A stretch of DNA of 64,000 nucleotides from Linepithema humile. Taxonomy: Eukaryota > Arthropoda > Insecta > Hymenoptera > Formicidae. The translations under genes were made by a program, and so were the position numbers. Below are positions 12,691-22,982 of the stretch, one piece after another (position 1 is the stretch's first letter; each line of letters starts with the position of its first letter). Under the pieces are notes generated by a model. The model worked only from the letters and a program-made list of their open reading frames with translations. It was not told where the DNA came from and searched no databases. The stretch is from NCBI RefSeq assembly GCF_040581485.1, contig NC_090134.1:13321501-13385500 (forward strand), given 5' to 3'.

Positions 12691-13125
12691 GTGATTCGAA
12701 GTCCGCGCCCTCCCTTTGTTAATGAGTTAATTAATGTAACGTTTTCTCATTGGTGTCAATTACACAACGAATTATGTAAAAATTTAACAGGAAATGACAT
12801 ATTATGTAAAAGTAAATTTACATTAACTAGAGATATAATTGTCATTCATTTAATATCAATTCAAAACGGACATCAACAAAAACAGATAAGTTTATTTTGC
12901 GTGCTGTCCCAACAACTAAAATAATTATTATTGGACAATTGTACAAAGTAATGAGTGCTATATTTCATCATGGACTATGTATCGAAAAAGGTCATTACAC
13001 AAGTATATGTAAAGAAGGAATGTCTAGCACTTGGATTGAAACTGACGATACACAGATTAGAAAAAGACAATGGCCTAGAGACGCTAAAGATATCTGTATC
13101 ATTTTCTTACAGACAATTGATGAGT
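12691..13125 (+). pseudogene. C-terminal fragment of a ubiquitin-specific-peptidase-like protein
   Basis: After a frameshift in the A run near 12875, the frame reads through a segment with SAIFHHG, EKGHYTSIC and STWIETDDTQI. That pattern fits the C-terminal part of peptidase C19 (USP): a catalytic His in GHYTS and an Asp in the following ETDD segment. The Cys box of the family is not present. USP-like domains occur in some insect transposable elements, so this may be a transposon remnant. Family assignment is moderate; the gene is clearly broken. Confidence 0.45.
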
Positions 13126-13251
13126 AATTGTTGGTATTATTTCAGTATTTGACCGTGCCTCTTGGTAATAAGTGGTAAGAAGAATTGTCATATAGTGCAA
13201 TATTCTATTAAAATATGTCGAAAGTGATGACAAAAGTCTTTTTAATATAGT

Positions 13252-13440
13252 ATATATTAAAAAAGGTCGTTATACATAGTACATATATGGGTACATATAT
13301 AGGTACATAGTACATATATAGGTACATATATGTAGAGAAGGAAATGATTGGACTTAAGCTGTTGATGCTTGAATTAGAAAAACGCAATGGTCTAGAAACG
13401 ATGTGACATTTATATCATTTTGTATTTTCGTAACATAATT
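13252..13440 (+). pseudogene. second, more decayed copy of the USP-like C-terminus
   Basis: A degenerate copy of the end of the previous feature: REGNDWT, then a stop, AVDA, then IRKTQWSRND, aligned with KEGMSSTW...DDTQIRKRQWPRDA of the first copy. A (TACATATATGGG)-like repeat has expanded inside it at 13279-13335. Two or more in-frame stops. Confidence 0.45.
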
Positions 13441-13549
13441 AATCAAAGAGGACCGTCATATCCTGCATACTGAACATACAACGGGGGTGGTGGTGGGCCC
13501 TCTTTAGCAAAATTTAATTGACATTTAATTATTTTAGCTTTTATATATA

Positions 13550-13836
13550 CCGGGTGTTTTAGACCACCCGTACACCCCATTTAAAAACGAGAGAAGTGGT
13601 TATTTTAAAAAATGTTTCAGACAAAAGTTGTTGGTGATCAAGTAATGCATTACATGGGTATATGCGATTGATCTTGAATGGCGTTGTGAAGGTCATGCCA
13701 AGGTCGACTTGAATTTTTTTAATGAGAATCCTTACTTTTTATTTCATATTCTTGTAGCTGACGTCAAGGCGTTTTCGAAACACTGGTTACAAATCCTTTT
13801 TAGTTGAGATCTTCCTGAGTTATGAGACTTCAAAAT
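13550..13836. mobile_element. single arm of a palindromic hairpin family
   Basis: Begins CCGGGTGTTTTAGACC and contains TTTCAGACAAAAGTTGTT, a GGTCATGCCAAGGTCGAC segment, GACGTCAAG and GAGTTATGAGACTT. These are in the same order as in each arm of the palindrome at 55245-56121. The other arm is absent, so this is a half element or solo arm. Confidence 0.5.
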
Positions 13837-14176
13837 TTAAGAGGATGCTGGAGTGGCAGCCGAACTCCGACGCGAAAGCGCCATCATTTCGATGGTACTA
13901 AAAATGAAATGACATTATCGGTGTAGTCTACGCCGCGTAGGTTCGTGTGTACGCATTTGTTTGTAGTGGTAACTCGTTACACTGATGTGGTCTGTGTACG
14001 TGTGATCGGATAGTTTGTAAACAAACGATGCTTGCGCTTGTTTCCTCGACTGAAATTTCGTCGCAAGGCTGCAATATAATGTACGAGATGACATAGGCGT
14101 ATACAAGGTGTCAAATAAATATGAACTAAATATGACAAAATAATAAATGAAAAATATACATATAATACTATATATA

Positions 14177-14421
14177 TGTAGGGGGACTGATCTCGATTAG
14201 TCATGGCAATATTCTATTTATTTGTTTATTTGTATTGCGCGCCTTGAATCGCGTTGGGAACCGTCCTTGCCTCCTCACTCTAGTACCTACGGGACCCTGC
14301 GAGGTGGCGAATGAGTTAGTTCAGTTAGTAGTAGTAGTTAGTGAGATATAGTCGTAAGACACGCGCTATTAATATCCTTTTTATATAATATAAAATTGTT
14401 TTCTACTGAAATAATCCTACA
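14177..14421 (+). repeat. 5' LTR of the Gypsy element
   Basis: Begins TGTAGGGGGACTGATC and ends AATAATCCTACA, an inverted TGTAGG/CCTACA terminus. Identical to 19139-19383 apart from CTCCTCACTC versus CTCCCCACTC. Confidence 0.93.
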
Positions 14422-14426
14422 TAAAT

Positions 14427-14444
14427 TGGGGGCTCAGCCGCGAT
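14427..14444 (+). promoter_or_regulatory. primer-binding site of the Gypsy element
   Basis: TGGGGGCTCAGCCGCGAT starts five bases after the LTR. The TGG start and the shared TGGGGGCTC with the tRNA-Pro-type site at 50287-50304 suggest a related tRNA primer. The exact tRNA was not tested. Confidence 0.6.
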
Positions 14445-14478
14445 GTAACCAGACCTCTCGCAGAGAGCCGCGTGCTTG

Positions 14479-14735
14479 AAGACAATTACGACGATTACGA
14501 CGATTTACGACGATTACAACGATTTAAGACGGTTACGACGACTTACGACGAATACGACGCTTCGCGACGATTAACGACGCTGTGGCTAAAAAGATAGAAA
14601 GAAGCTGGTTGTGCCTAAAACGACGAGGTACGACGCCAGGAACTACGAGGTACGCCAGGAACGACGAGGTACAACGCCAGGAACGACGAGATACGACGTC
14701 AGGAACAACGAGGTACGACGCCAGAAACGACAAAA
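14479..14735 (+). repeat. leader tandem repeats of ACGACG-rich units
   Basis: Two degenerate arrays in the untranslated leader. Units of about nine bases (TTACGACGA) run at 14479-14570. Units of about 21 bases, of the type GACGAGGTACGACGCCAGGAA, run at 14617-14735. They can be read as repeated TTRYDARN in one frame ending just before gag, but I regard coding as unlikely. Confidence 0.7.
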
Positions 14736-14874
14736 ACGCCGGTTGATCTACGTTACGCCGAAAGGTTACGAAAGACATATAACCGACATATTTGCAAAAA
14801 GACGTGTGCGCGAGTGCAAGCATTAGCCATTGTTTAGCGATAACAAGACAGGACGACGATCGCTTATACACGAC

Positions 14875-17736
14875 ATGAACTATAATCAAGAAGTAATGGA
14901 AACGCTTGGACAAATCAAGCCAGTGGCTGACAAAATAAGAACATCGCCACGCCTAGCTATATACGCGCTTTATCGGCTCGTGTTCGAAAAGGATGGTGAC
15001 CGCACCAGCCGTAAACAGTTGCGTAATTTCCGCGGCTTTGACTTTGACGATGCATCGGATAGATTCCGAACAAAACTTGAGTATTCCGCTGCTTTTTCGA
15101 TAGGTGATTTGACGTCCATGTGCAATATTCTGGGCTTGGATTACGCCGGTACCAAGGAAGAGTTGCGACAGAAAATTATACGGGCGCTAATGGACATTCA
15201 ATCGTTAACATTACAAGAGGACGACGATGATGCTGAAGCCGAAGATGAATTTGACGAACCAGAAGCACCAGAAGAGCCGCAACAACGACAACAAGTAAGA
15301 GTCGAGCGAATTGGTAACGTAGGCAGTCTACGAACGAACGATGATCTTTCTTCGCTTAGCGGCAATGATTCCGAGGGCAGTGACCAAAACATACCGAGAC
15401 ATAGAGGGCAAAATAGCTCAAGGATCACTTTTAACTTTAAAGATGTACAAAAGTTAGTGTTCGCCCGCAAGTCTCTCAAGGGTGTTGCTAAAGTATTTGT
15501 TCGTGGGCTGAGTATCACGCAGTCCTGGGAAAAATTGAAAGCTGCGTTAAAAGAGGAATTCAGTCGCAAAGTGAGTAGTGCCGATATACACCGGAAACTG
15601 GCCAAAAGGAAATTAAAGAAAGATGAGAATCTCCAAGAATATTATCTGGCCATGAGGGAATTGGCTTCTCAAGGAAATATCGATGTCGAGTCAGTTATCC
15701 AGTACATTGTCGATGGTATCCCGGAGAATAGCAGCAAAGTAGTGTTGTACGGGGCTCGAGACTATAACGAATTTAGAGCTCGCCTGCGTACGTACGAAAG
15801 AATACAGGAACGAGGTGCCATCAGCAGCAGAAGCAATCAAAAGAAGGAATTAGCAGGTAAGCCAGCCAAGGACGACGTTAAACCGACAAAGGATGACCAA
15901 AAGAAGCAGACGAGGGCGACAGATCGTTGTTATAACTGCGGCGAGAGTGGACATAAAGCGAACATGTGTAAATTTAAGAACCAAGGGAAAAAATGTTTTA
16001 AGTGCAATAGCTTTGGTCATGAGTCTAAGAATTGTCCGCATAAAGGCGATTCAAAAAATACGCAGGTAACAACTAACGTTCTTCTAAAATCTGTCAATGT
16101 AAGCCGAATGTTTAAAGAAATTGTGATTGAAGGCAGAAGTTTCTATGCACTATTAGACACAGGTAGTCATCTCTCTTTGATGCGCGAGGATATTTTTATG
16201 TCTATTAATGCCTCAAGGCTGTGTGAGTCAAAAGTGCTTTTGACCGGTATTGCTCAAGGTCAAGTTAAGACGCTCGGACATTTTCAAACGACAATCGTAG
16301 TAGATAGTTTTAATTTTCCGTTAACATTTCATGTGATTCCTTCAAAAGCCTTGGACGTTGCTATAATTTTAGGTACTGATTTTATTAACCAGGCTGAAGT
16401 AATAATTGATCAGAATGGTATTACAATTAATAAACCTAGCGCTTTAGTTTTCCTTTCACAGATCAAGTTGCAGCCAGAAAAGAATGAAACGATTTACACG
16501 GATTTGATGATTGACAAGGAATCTAGAAGCACTGTGGAAAACATGATGCTGACGTATAAGCCCAATAAGGTTAAGACGACCAATATTGAATTAAGTGTAA
16601 TGTTGAAAGATGAGACGCCTATTTATCAAACTCCACGACGATTACCGCCGAAAGAAAGAGACATCGTTGAAAAGCAGGTGAATGATTGGATAAACGAAGG
16701 AATTGTTGAGCCATGTTCATCCGAATATGCAAGCCCCGTGGTAGTTGCTAAAAAGAAAGATGGTTCACCGCGACTTTGCATTGATTATAGAAGATTAAAT
16801 AAAGTAATGATCAAAGACAAATATCCGTTACCAGTAATTGAGGACCAAATCGACCGATTAGCAGAAGCTCGTGTATTCAGTACAATTGATCTTAGGAATG
16901 GATTTTTTCATGTGAACGTAGCAGAGCAAAGTCGCAAATATACTGCTTTTGTTACCCATCGAGGCCAATATCAGTTCTTAAAAGTACCCTTTGGTTTGTG
17001 TAATTCACCACCTGTTTTTCAAAGACACATAAATCATGTTTATCGACCTTTGGTCAATGACGGTATTCTGTTGATTTATCTAGACGATTTGATTATAATT
17101 GCGCCTAATATCAAAGAAGGTACTATACGCTTACAGAAAGTACTCCAAGTCGCAAGTGATTACGGATTAGATATAAATAAAAGTAAATGTCAGCTGTTGC
17201 AATTAAGAATAGAATATCTCGGACATATCATAGAAAATGGAGAGGTACATCCGTCTCCTAGTAAAGTGCAAGCTGTTTTGAATTTCCCTGAACCACGTTC
17301 ATTGAAGGATGTCCAAAGTTTTCTCGGACTCTCGGGCTATTTTAGAAAATTTATTGAGTCTTATGCAATTAAAGCAAGACCTTTGAGTGACATGCTAAGA
17401 AAAGAAAATACATTTCAGTTTGGCTTTAAAGAAAGGGAGTCTTTCGAACAATTAAAATCGGATTTAAGTCACAGCCCGGTATTGAAGATCTTCAATCAGA
17501 AATTCGACACAGAGCTGCACACTGACGCGTGTAAAGACGGTTTCGGAGCAATTTTATTGCAAAGAAGTCCTGATGATGATAAATTGCATCCCGTATATTA
17601 CATGAGTCGTAAGACGTCAGAAACAGAGTCTAAGTATACCAGTTATGAGCTTGAAATTTTAGCCGTGATAAGAGCTTTAGAGAAATTTCGCCACTACTTA
17701 TTGGGCATGAAATTTAAAACATCACGGACTGCGTAG
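14875..17736 (+). CDS. Gag-Pol polyprotein (gag, protease, reverse transcriptase, part of RNase H)
   Basis: The frame is open from a TTG at 14830; the first ATG is at 14875, which I prefer as start. Residues below count from 14830. A SAP-like helix-turn-helix segment (DLTSMCNILGL...GTKEELRQKI) lies near 90-125, then an acidic region and the Gag core. Two CCHC knuckles start at 367 and 389. The protease motif LLDTGSH has its Asp at 443. The reverse transcriptase YLDD is at 750-753. RNase H begins with HTDACKDGFGAIL. The frame ends at a TAG inside RNase H because one base is missing near 17718. Gag and Pol are one continuous frame in this family. Confidence 0.92.
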   Translation: MNYNQEVMETLGQIKPVADKIRTSPRLAIYALYRLVFEKDGDRTSRKQLRNFRGFDFDDASDRFRTKLEYSAAFSIGDLTSMCNILGLDYAGTKEELRQKIIRALMDIQSLTLQEDDDDAEAEDEFDEPEAPEEPQQRQQVRVERIGNVGSLRTNDDLSSLSGNDSEGSDQNIPRHRGQNSSRITFNFKDVQKLVFARKSLKGVAKVFVRGLSITQSWEKLKAALKEEFSRKVSSADIHRKLAKRKLKKDENLQEYYLAMRELASQGNIDVESVIQYIVDGIPENSSKVVLYGARDYNEFRARLRTYERIQERGAISSRSNQKKELAGKPAKDDVKPTKDDQKKQTRATDRCYNCGESGHKANMCKFKNQGKKCFKCNSFGHESKNCPHKGDSKNTQVTTNVLLKSVNVSRMFKEIVIEGRSFYALLDTGSHLSLMREDIFMSINASRLCESKVLLTGIAQGQVKTLGHFQTTIVVDSFNFPLTFHVIPSKALDVAIILGTDFINQAEVIIDQNGITINKPSALVFLSQIKLQPEKNETIYTDLMIDKESRSTVENMMLTYKPNKVKTTNIELSVMLKDETPIYQTPRRLPPKERDIVEKQVNDWINEGIVEPCSSEYASPVVVAKKKDGSPRLCIDYRRLNKVMIKDKYPLPVIEDQIDRLAEARVFSTIDLRNGFFHVNVAEQSRKYTAFVTHRGQYQFLKVPFGLCNSPPVFQRHINHVYRPLVNDGILLIYLDDLIIIAPNIKEGTIRLQKVLQVASDYGLDINKSKCQLLQLRIEYLGHIIENGEVHPSPSKVQAVLNFPEPRSLKDVQSFLGLSGYFRKFIESYAIKARPLSDMLRKENTFQFGFKERESFEQLKSDLSHSPVLKIFNQKFDTELHTDACKDGFGAILLQRSPDDDKLHPVYYMSRKTSETESKYTSYELEILAVIRALEKFRHYLLGMKFKTSRTA

Positions 17737-19103
17737 CTTTTAAACAGACTATGAATAAAGTTAAGTTATCCGCTAAAGTTGCAAGATGGGCTTTGTTAAT
17801 TGAAGAATTTGACGCAATCGTTGAGCATAGAGCTGGTTCTAGAATGAAACATGTAGATACTCTTAGTCGTTATCCGATTATGGCCATCAGTAAAGAGGAC
17901 AGCATTGTAACTAGAGTTACAAATGTACAAAAAAATGATCCAGAGTTACGAGCTATTATGGAAATATTGAAGCAAAAGAATTACGATGATTACTTTTTGC
18001 GTAATGACGTATTGTATAAGTACAAAGACGGCCGCGAATTGCTTGTTATACCACAAGACATGCAAAACGAAATTATCCAGATGGCTCATAGCAAAGGTCA
18101 TTTTTCAGTAAAGCGTACAGAGGAAATTATTAAACAGGAATTTTATATTTCTATGTTAACGAAGAAGATTGAAAATGTAATCACCAATTGCGTATCTTGT
18201 ATTTTAGGTAATAAGAAAGCGGGTAAACAGGAAGATTTTCTGAACCCATTGGTTAAGAGCGATGTCCCGTTGTATACTTATCACTTAGATCATCTGGGAC
18301 CATTAGATTCAACTAATAAGAATTATAATCATATTTTAGCTGTTATTGATAGTTTCACCAAATTTATCTGGTTGTATCCGACTAAGTCGACGACGTCCAA
18401 AGAAGTAATTGCGAAATTACAACTACAGAGTCAGGTTTTTGGTAATCCATCTAGCATTATCACTGATAGAGGTACTGCATTCTCTTCTTCAGAATTTCAA
18501 GATTATTGTAAAGATGAGGGAATTAAACATTCAATGATTACCACCGGTCTACCACGAGCGAATGGTCAGATTGAAAGAGTTAACAGAACTATTATTCCAG
18601 TCTTAACAAAATTATCAATGAATGATCCTACCAAGTGGTATAAACACGTATCTAGAGTTCAACAAACATTAAATACTACTTATCAGAGAAGCATTGGTAT
18701 GACTCCGTTCGAGTTACTAATTGGAGTTAAAATGAAACAAAAAGACGATTTAGCAGTTAAAGATGCCCTCGAAAGAGAATTCCAGTCGCATTTCGAGCAG
18801 GATCGTAACCAACTGAGACTTCAAGCTAAGAATCAGATTCTAAAAGTACAAAACGAAAATCGTAAGACCTACAATTTAAGAAGACGTGAACCGACTAAGT
18901 ACAAAATTAGCGATTTAGTTGCGATTAAGAGAGTACAGATGGGACCTGGCAAAAAACTTTGTGCCAAATATCTTGGTCCTTATAAGGTTGTAAGGGTTAA
19001 ATCTAACAACTCTTATGATGTGAAACGCGAAATGCCTGGGGAAGGACCCATGAAAACCAGCACATGTGCCGAGTACATGAAGCCATGGGCTAACGTATTG
19101 TAA
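17737..19103 (+). pseudogene. Gypsy Pol continuation: end of RNase H and integrase
   Basis: The frame resumes immediately after the frameshift, with the RNase H residues ITDCVAFKQ, and runs to a TAA. The integrase has a complete HHCC zinc finger (HSKGH, NCVSC) and the three catalytic acids in LDHLGPL, TDRGTAF and NGQIERVNR. It ends in a basic GPYKVVRV-type domain, without a chromodomain. Everything is intact apart from the upstream one-base shift, which could be a mutation or a sequence error. No ATG is needed because it is translated as part of Pol. Confidence 0.9.
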
Positions 19104-19138
19104 TTACTTGGGCCAAATGATTATTCAGGACGGCCGAG

Positions 19139-19383
19139 TGTAGGGGGACTGATCTCGATTAGTCATGGCAATATTCTATTTATTTGTTTATTTGTATTGC
19201 GCGCCTTGAATCGCGTTGGGAACCGTCCTTGCCTCCCCACTCTAGTACCTACGGGACCCTGCGAGGTGGCGAATGAGTTAGTTCAGTTAGTAGTAGTAGT
19301 TAGTGAGATATAGTCGTAAGACACGCGCTATTAATATCCTTTTTATATAATATAAAATTGTTTTCTACTGAAATAATCCTACA
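19139..19383 (+). repeat. 3' LTR of the Gypsy element
   Basis: Preceded directly by the purine-rich GGACGGCCGAG, the likely polypurine tract. Followed by the TATA target duplication at 19384-19387. Confidence 0.93.
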
Positions 19384-20590
19384 TATATCACTGAAGAAAA
19401 ATGTCATACTTTTCTTATTTTTATCCTTATGTAGTAAATTCAAAATAACTAATTAATCAATTAATTAATATATACATATACACCCAAATAATACAAACAC
19501 ATTTTATAAACATTCTATAAATTTGTTGAAAATATTAGAATATTCTTTTAATGTACTAAAAGATGTTCTTTAAAGTTCTTCATAAAACGTTCAAATGAGA
19601 CCAATTTTAATATTCCAGATAGATTGAAAAAATATTCTTTATTATATTTCAGGAATATTCAGAGAAGATGCTTAATACCATGTAAAGAACATTCACTAAA
19701 TATTCTATTAAATTATTTTTAGTATTCTAAATATTTATGCAATTACATTGATATAAAAAAAAGATTTAATCAACTTTACCAATATTAAATGTTAAACAAA
19801 TTTTTATTGTTTTAATTTTTTATTCCCATGTTTTAAAAATAAAAATTAATATTTTTAACAAAATAATTACATCTGTAAAATTGCACACATTCTTACAATA
19901 AAATATATAATTCTAAGCATGCTGTGGTTCCTCTTTTAATGTTTCTATAAAAAGTCGCTTTACTACGTTTCATATTATTTTTAAAAAAATTTTCGAAGAT
20001 AGACTCAAAAAGCCAGAAGTCTTGCTTGGCTTTTTAAAACGAGAAATTATTTGTTATAAGAGAGTACTTTTAAGGTTACGTTAGGATTAGGTTAAAGAAT
20101 TTATTATTCTAAGCAACCATTTTTACTAAAAAAACTCTTAAAATCTAAACTTACCTTTGGATTAATTAAATCTTTGTATTAATTATAATTGCGGCTTGAA
20201 TTGTACAGACTAATCAAGACTAACTGCGTAACTATTAATGCACGTGCTGATCGGAAGTGGAACGGAAATGAAATTGACAGAAGTTGAATCTTGATCTATT
20301 TTCTGCTATGCATTCTGAACGTCATTTATATGTACATCTTCAGTACATTTGAATATTCAGTAAACATTTATGGAATATGTAAACAATATGTTCCTATTGC
20401 TGATTTTAACATATTCTGGGCAGGTTTATAGAATATTCTTTATGAACAAGGATATTCTACAGACATATATAAAAGATTTCTTCGAGAATATTCTCATAAA
20501 AATATATTTGATGCAACATAAAATATTCATACAATATTGTGTGTTATCTGGAACGTATAGTAGATTACTAATTTAAAAAATACATATTTC
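19384..20590. other. AT-rich region dense in GAATATTC-type words
   Basis: No gene. Two subregions, about 19525-19735 and 20345-20565, carry many copies of ATATTCT/GAATATTC at irregular spacing, like the AGATCT and GTCGAC tracts elsewhere in the window. Confidence 0.5.
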
Positions 20591-20845
20591 TTAAAATCTG
20601 CCAGCTCACGAATAAATCGTCTTTCGCTCTTTTTTTCTAAATTGTCAGCTGACGTTAGATCGCCTCTGGCTTTTCTATTTCTACATCGTCAGCACACGTT
20701 AGATCGCCTCTGGCTTGTCTTATTCTTTATTGTAAGATACTTTTATTACGTCATGTGCTTTATGTATATACATTGTGACGTGAACTAGCCTCGGAATCAC
20801 GCCAGATCCGAGGGAGCACGCCAATGAAAGTCGGTAGCCCGCGGT

Positions 20846-21107
20846 ACTCCACGTTCTTTGGGAGCTAGGTGACTTACGCGGCGTCGGCGAAAAACGCACG
20901 ACTCGGTAACTCGCGGTATCGGCAAATAATGCTCGATTCAGTAACTCGTGGTACTTCACGTAATTCGGGAGCTAGGTAATTCACGCGGTATCGGCAATAA
21001 CGGCACGATTCGATAACTCGCGGTACTCCACAAAATTCGGGAGCCAGGTAACTCACGCGATATCGGTAACCGGAAATAAGCGCCAGGTGCGTGTAATCGC
21101 ACCGCGG
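20846..21107. repeat. GC-rich minisatellite, about 72-bp unit
   Basis: Three unit copies are marked by GGAGCTAGGT or GGAGCCAGGT at 20861, 20968 and 21040, each with GTAACTCGCGGTACTCCAC and CGCGGTATCGGCAA. Spacing is 107 and 72 bp, so one unit has a partial duplication. The palindromic element at 21108 is inserted at its end. Sequence 20591-20845 holds two short direct repeats around GTTAGATCGCCTCTGGCTT and nothing coding. Confidence 0.75.
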
Positions 21108-22047
21108 CACAGTGGGGCCAAACGACATTTCGTGTTTCAAAAAAGGCTACAGTCTCGAAATGTTAACCGATTTCGATGCTTTTTTTTTTAAATGAAAGCT
21201 AACAAAATTTGCAATAACTTTGTGGAGGTAGATTTTTGTTTTTTGTTTTTTTTTATTATTAAATTACACATAAAACAATTAAATTTGTAAAATATAATGA
21301 CTGAACAGCAAGTAACTCTTCAACAGTAAATATTTTCTGTAACTTAACATCGGGCACTGATATAGTTGAAATTAAACATTCAAATCCTGATTTAGGAACC
21401 ATAAAGTTTGACCTAACTTCACAAAATGTTACCTTAACAAATAAAATTGATATGATAAAAATAATATAAAATTTTAATAAATTAGTAAATTAGTGAATTA
21501 ATTAAAAGTAACACTAAATTATTATTATAAATTCGTAACGAATGGAAGCATTTTCCAATTCCAATAGATGCGGAAGCTCAAAACTTGTTGCTTGACGAAC
21601 AATAGTTATTTAATAAGTACGAATTTATAATAATAATTTAGTGTTACTTTTAATTAATTCACTAATTTACTAATTTATTAAAATTTTATATTATTTTTAT
21701 CATATCAATTTTATTTGTTAAGGTAACATTTTGTGAAGTTAGGTCAAACTTTATGGTTCCTAAATCAGGATTTGAATGTTTAATTTCAACTATATCAGTG
21801 CCCGATGTTAAGTTACAGAAAATATTTACTGTTGAAGAGTTACTTGCTGTTCAGTCATTATATTTTACAAATTTAATTGTTTTATGTGTAATTTAATAAT
21901 AAAAAAAAACAAAAAATAAAAATCTACCTCCACAAAGTTATTGCAAATTTTGTTAGCTTTCATTTAAAAAAAAAAGCATCGAAATCGGTTAACATTTCGA
22001 GACTGTAGCCTTTTTTGAAACACGAAATGTCGTTTGGCCCCACTGTG
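21108..22047. mobile_element. Transib-like palindromic element with RSS-like CACAGTG ends
   Basis: Arms 21108-21537 and 21618-22047 are 430 bp each and near-perfect inverted copies, separated by an 80-bp spacer. The outermost bases are CACAGTGGGGCC and GGCCCCACTGTG. The element is flanked by CGCGG at 21103-21107 and 22048-22052, a 5-bp GC-rich duplication. Transib transposons are known for 5-bp GC-rich target duplications and terminal repeats beginning with a heptamer like that of V(D)J recombination signals. No transposase is encoded, so it would depend on one elsewhere. Superfamily assignment rests on these ends alone. Confidence 0.65.
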
Positions 22048-22343
22048 CGCGGTAGCGGTAACTTAGATAATTCTTATAATATGTCCGATCCCCGCTCAGT
22101 ATATGGCAGAGGGGCGTAATTCCCCAGATAGCACAGGATATTCTGAGGATATCCATTATTGATCCAGAATGTGCATAGAATATACGGGATATAATATACA
22201 TGTCCATGAACAAACATAAAAATATATCCATAAAATGGACATACTGTAGACATCCATAATATGTCCATAGATATGATATAATATACAAATGAAGGACATA
22301 CACGTATATTCATATATGAATGTTATGCGTATATTAATTTATA

Positions 22344-22600
22344 TACATTAATGGATATTCAGAAAAATATTTTTTATCTACATCCACTGAACATACATAC
22401 ATGGATCTGCCAAATATATTTACCGGGAAACATTGTATGTATATTGTATGTATATACTGCCACGTACATTTTGAAATATTCATAAATGTACTTTTCATGT
22501 ACATCCGCTGAACATATGTATATGGATCTGTTAAATATATTTACCGGCGAACGTTGTATATATATCGTATGTACATACTATCACGTATTGGCATATATTA
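22344..22600. repeat. two tandem copies of a 122-bp unit
   Basis: Two copies share a TGAACATA...ATATGGATCTG block and AATATATTTACCGG, offset about 122 bp. The preceding sequence 22100-22320 is rich in GGATATCC/CCATAT/GGACAT words. No gene. Confidence 0.6.
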
Positions 22601-22839
22601 AACTTGCATTTTGTTACTAAATTATTGTAAAAAAATTTATTTTTTTATTGACAATGGCATTAATCTATATATATATAGTTATTAATTTAACATAATACTT
22701 TTTATGAATATAAAATTTTTTTTTGCCAAAAAAACATTTTTTAATAATTTACTTTATTGTAAAATTTGTAAATTCAAAACAAATGCGGGAAAAAAAGTTG
22801 CGAGAAGTAGGCCTTGAACACTAGGCCGAGATCACTAAA

Positions 22840-22982
22840 GCCCCTTGCAGAATGCCAGGCAACAGACAATAGGAATAGGGAATAATGTAGGAAAGAAAAA
22901 AGGAAGAAATAGCTTTTCTCTCTTTTTCTTCTATGTTATTTCCTATTCCTATTGCCTGTTGCCTGGCATTGTATAAGGGCCT
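22840..22982. repeat. hairpin with arms of about 46 bp
   Basis: Left GCCCCTTGCAGAATGCCAGG...AATAGGGAATAA pairs with right TTATTTCCTATTCC...CCTGGCATTGTATAAGGGCC around a pyrimidine-rich spacer. It precedes a GC-richer block (23020-23225) that may be promoter sequence of the following transposase gene. Confidence 0.6.

Larger units (their letters stand above)
14177..19383 (+). mobile_element. young Gypsy-type LTR retrotransposon, 5.2 kb
   Basis: Two 245-bp LTRs (14177-14421 and 19139-19383) differ at one position that I can see. They are flanked by TATA at 14173-14176 and 19384-19387. The order gag, protease, reverse transcriptase, RNase H, integrase defines the Gypsy superfamily. No env follows the integrase. 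A single frameshift splits pol. The near-identity of the LTRs says the insertion is recent. Confidence 0.92.

Noticed and set aside
14611..14826. Small leader protein of repeated TTRYDARN
   Set aside because: It is the direct reading of the leader tandem repeats; unit lengths are not multiples of three throughout and no independent coding evidence exists.
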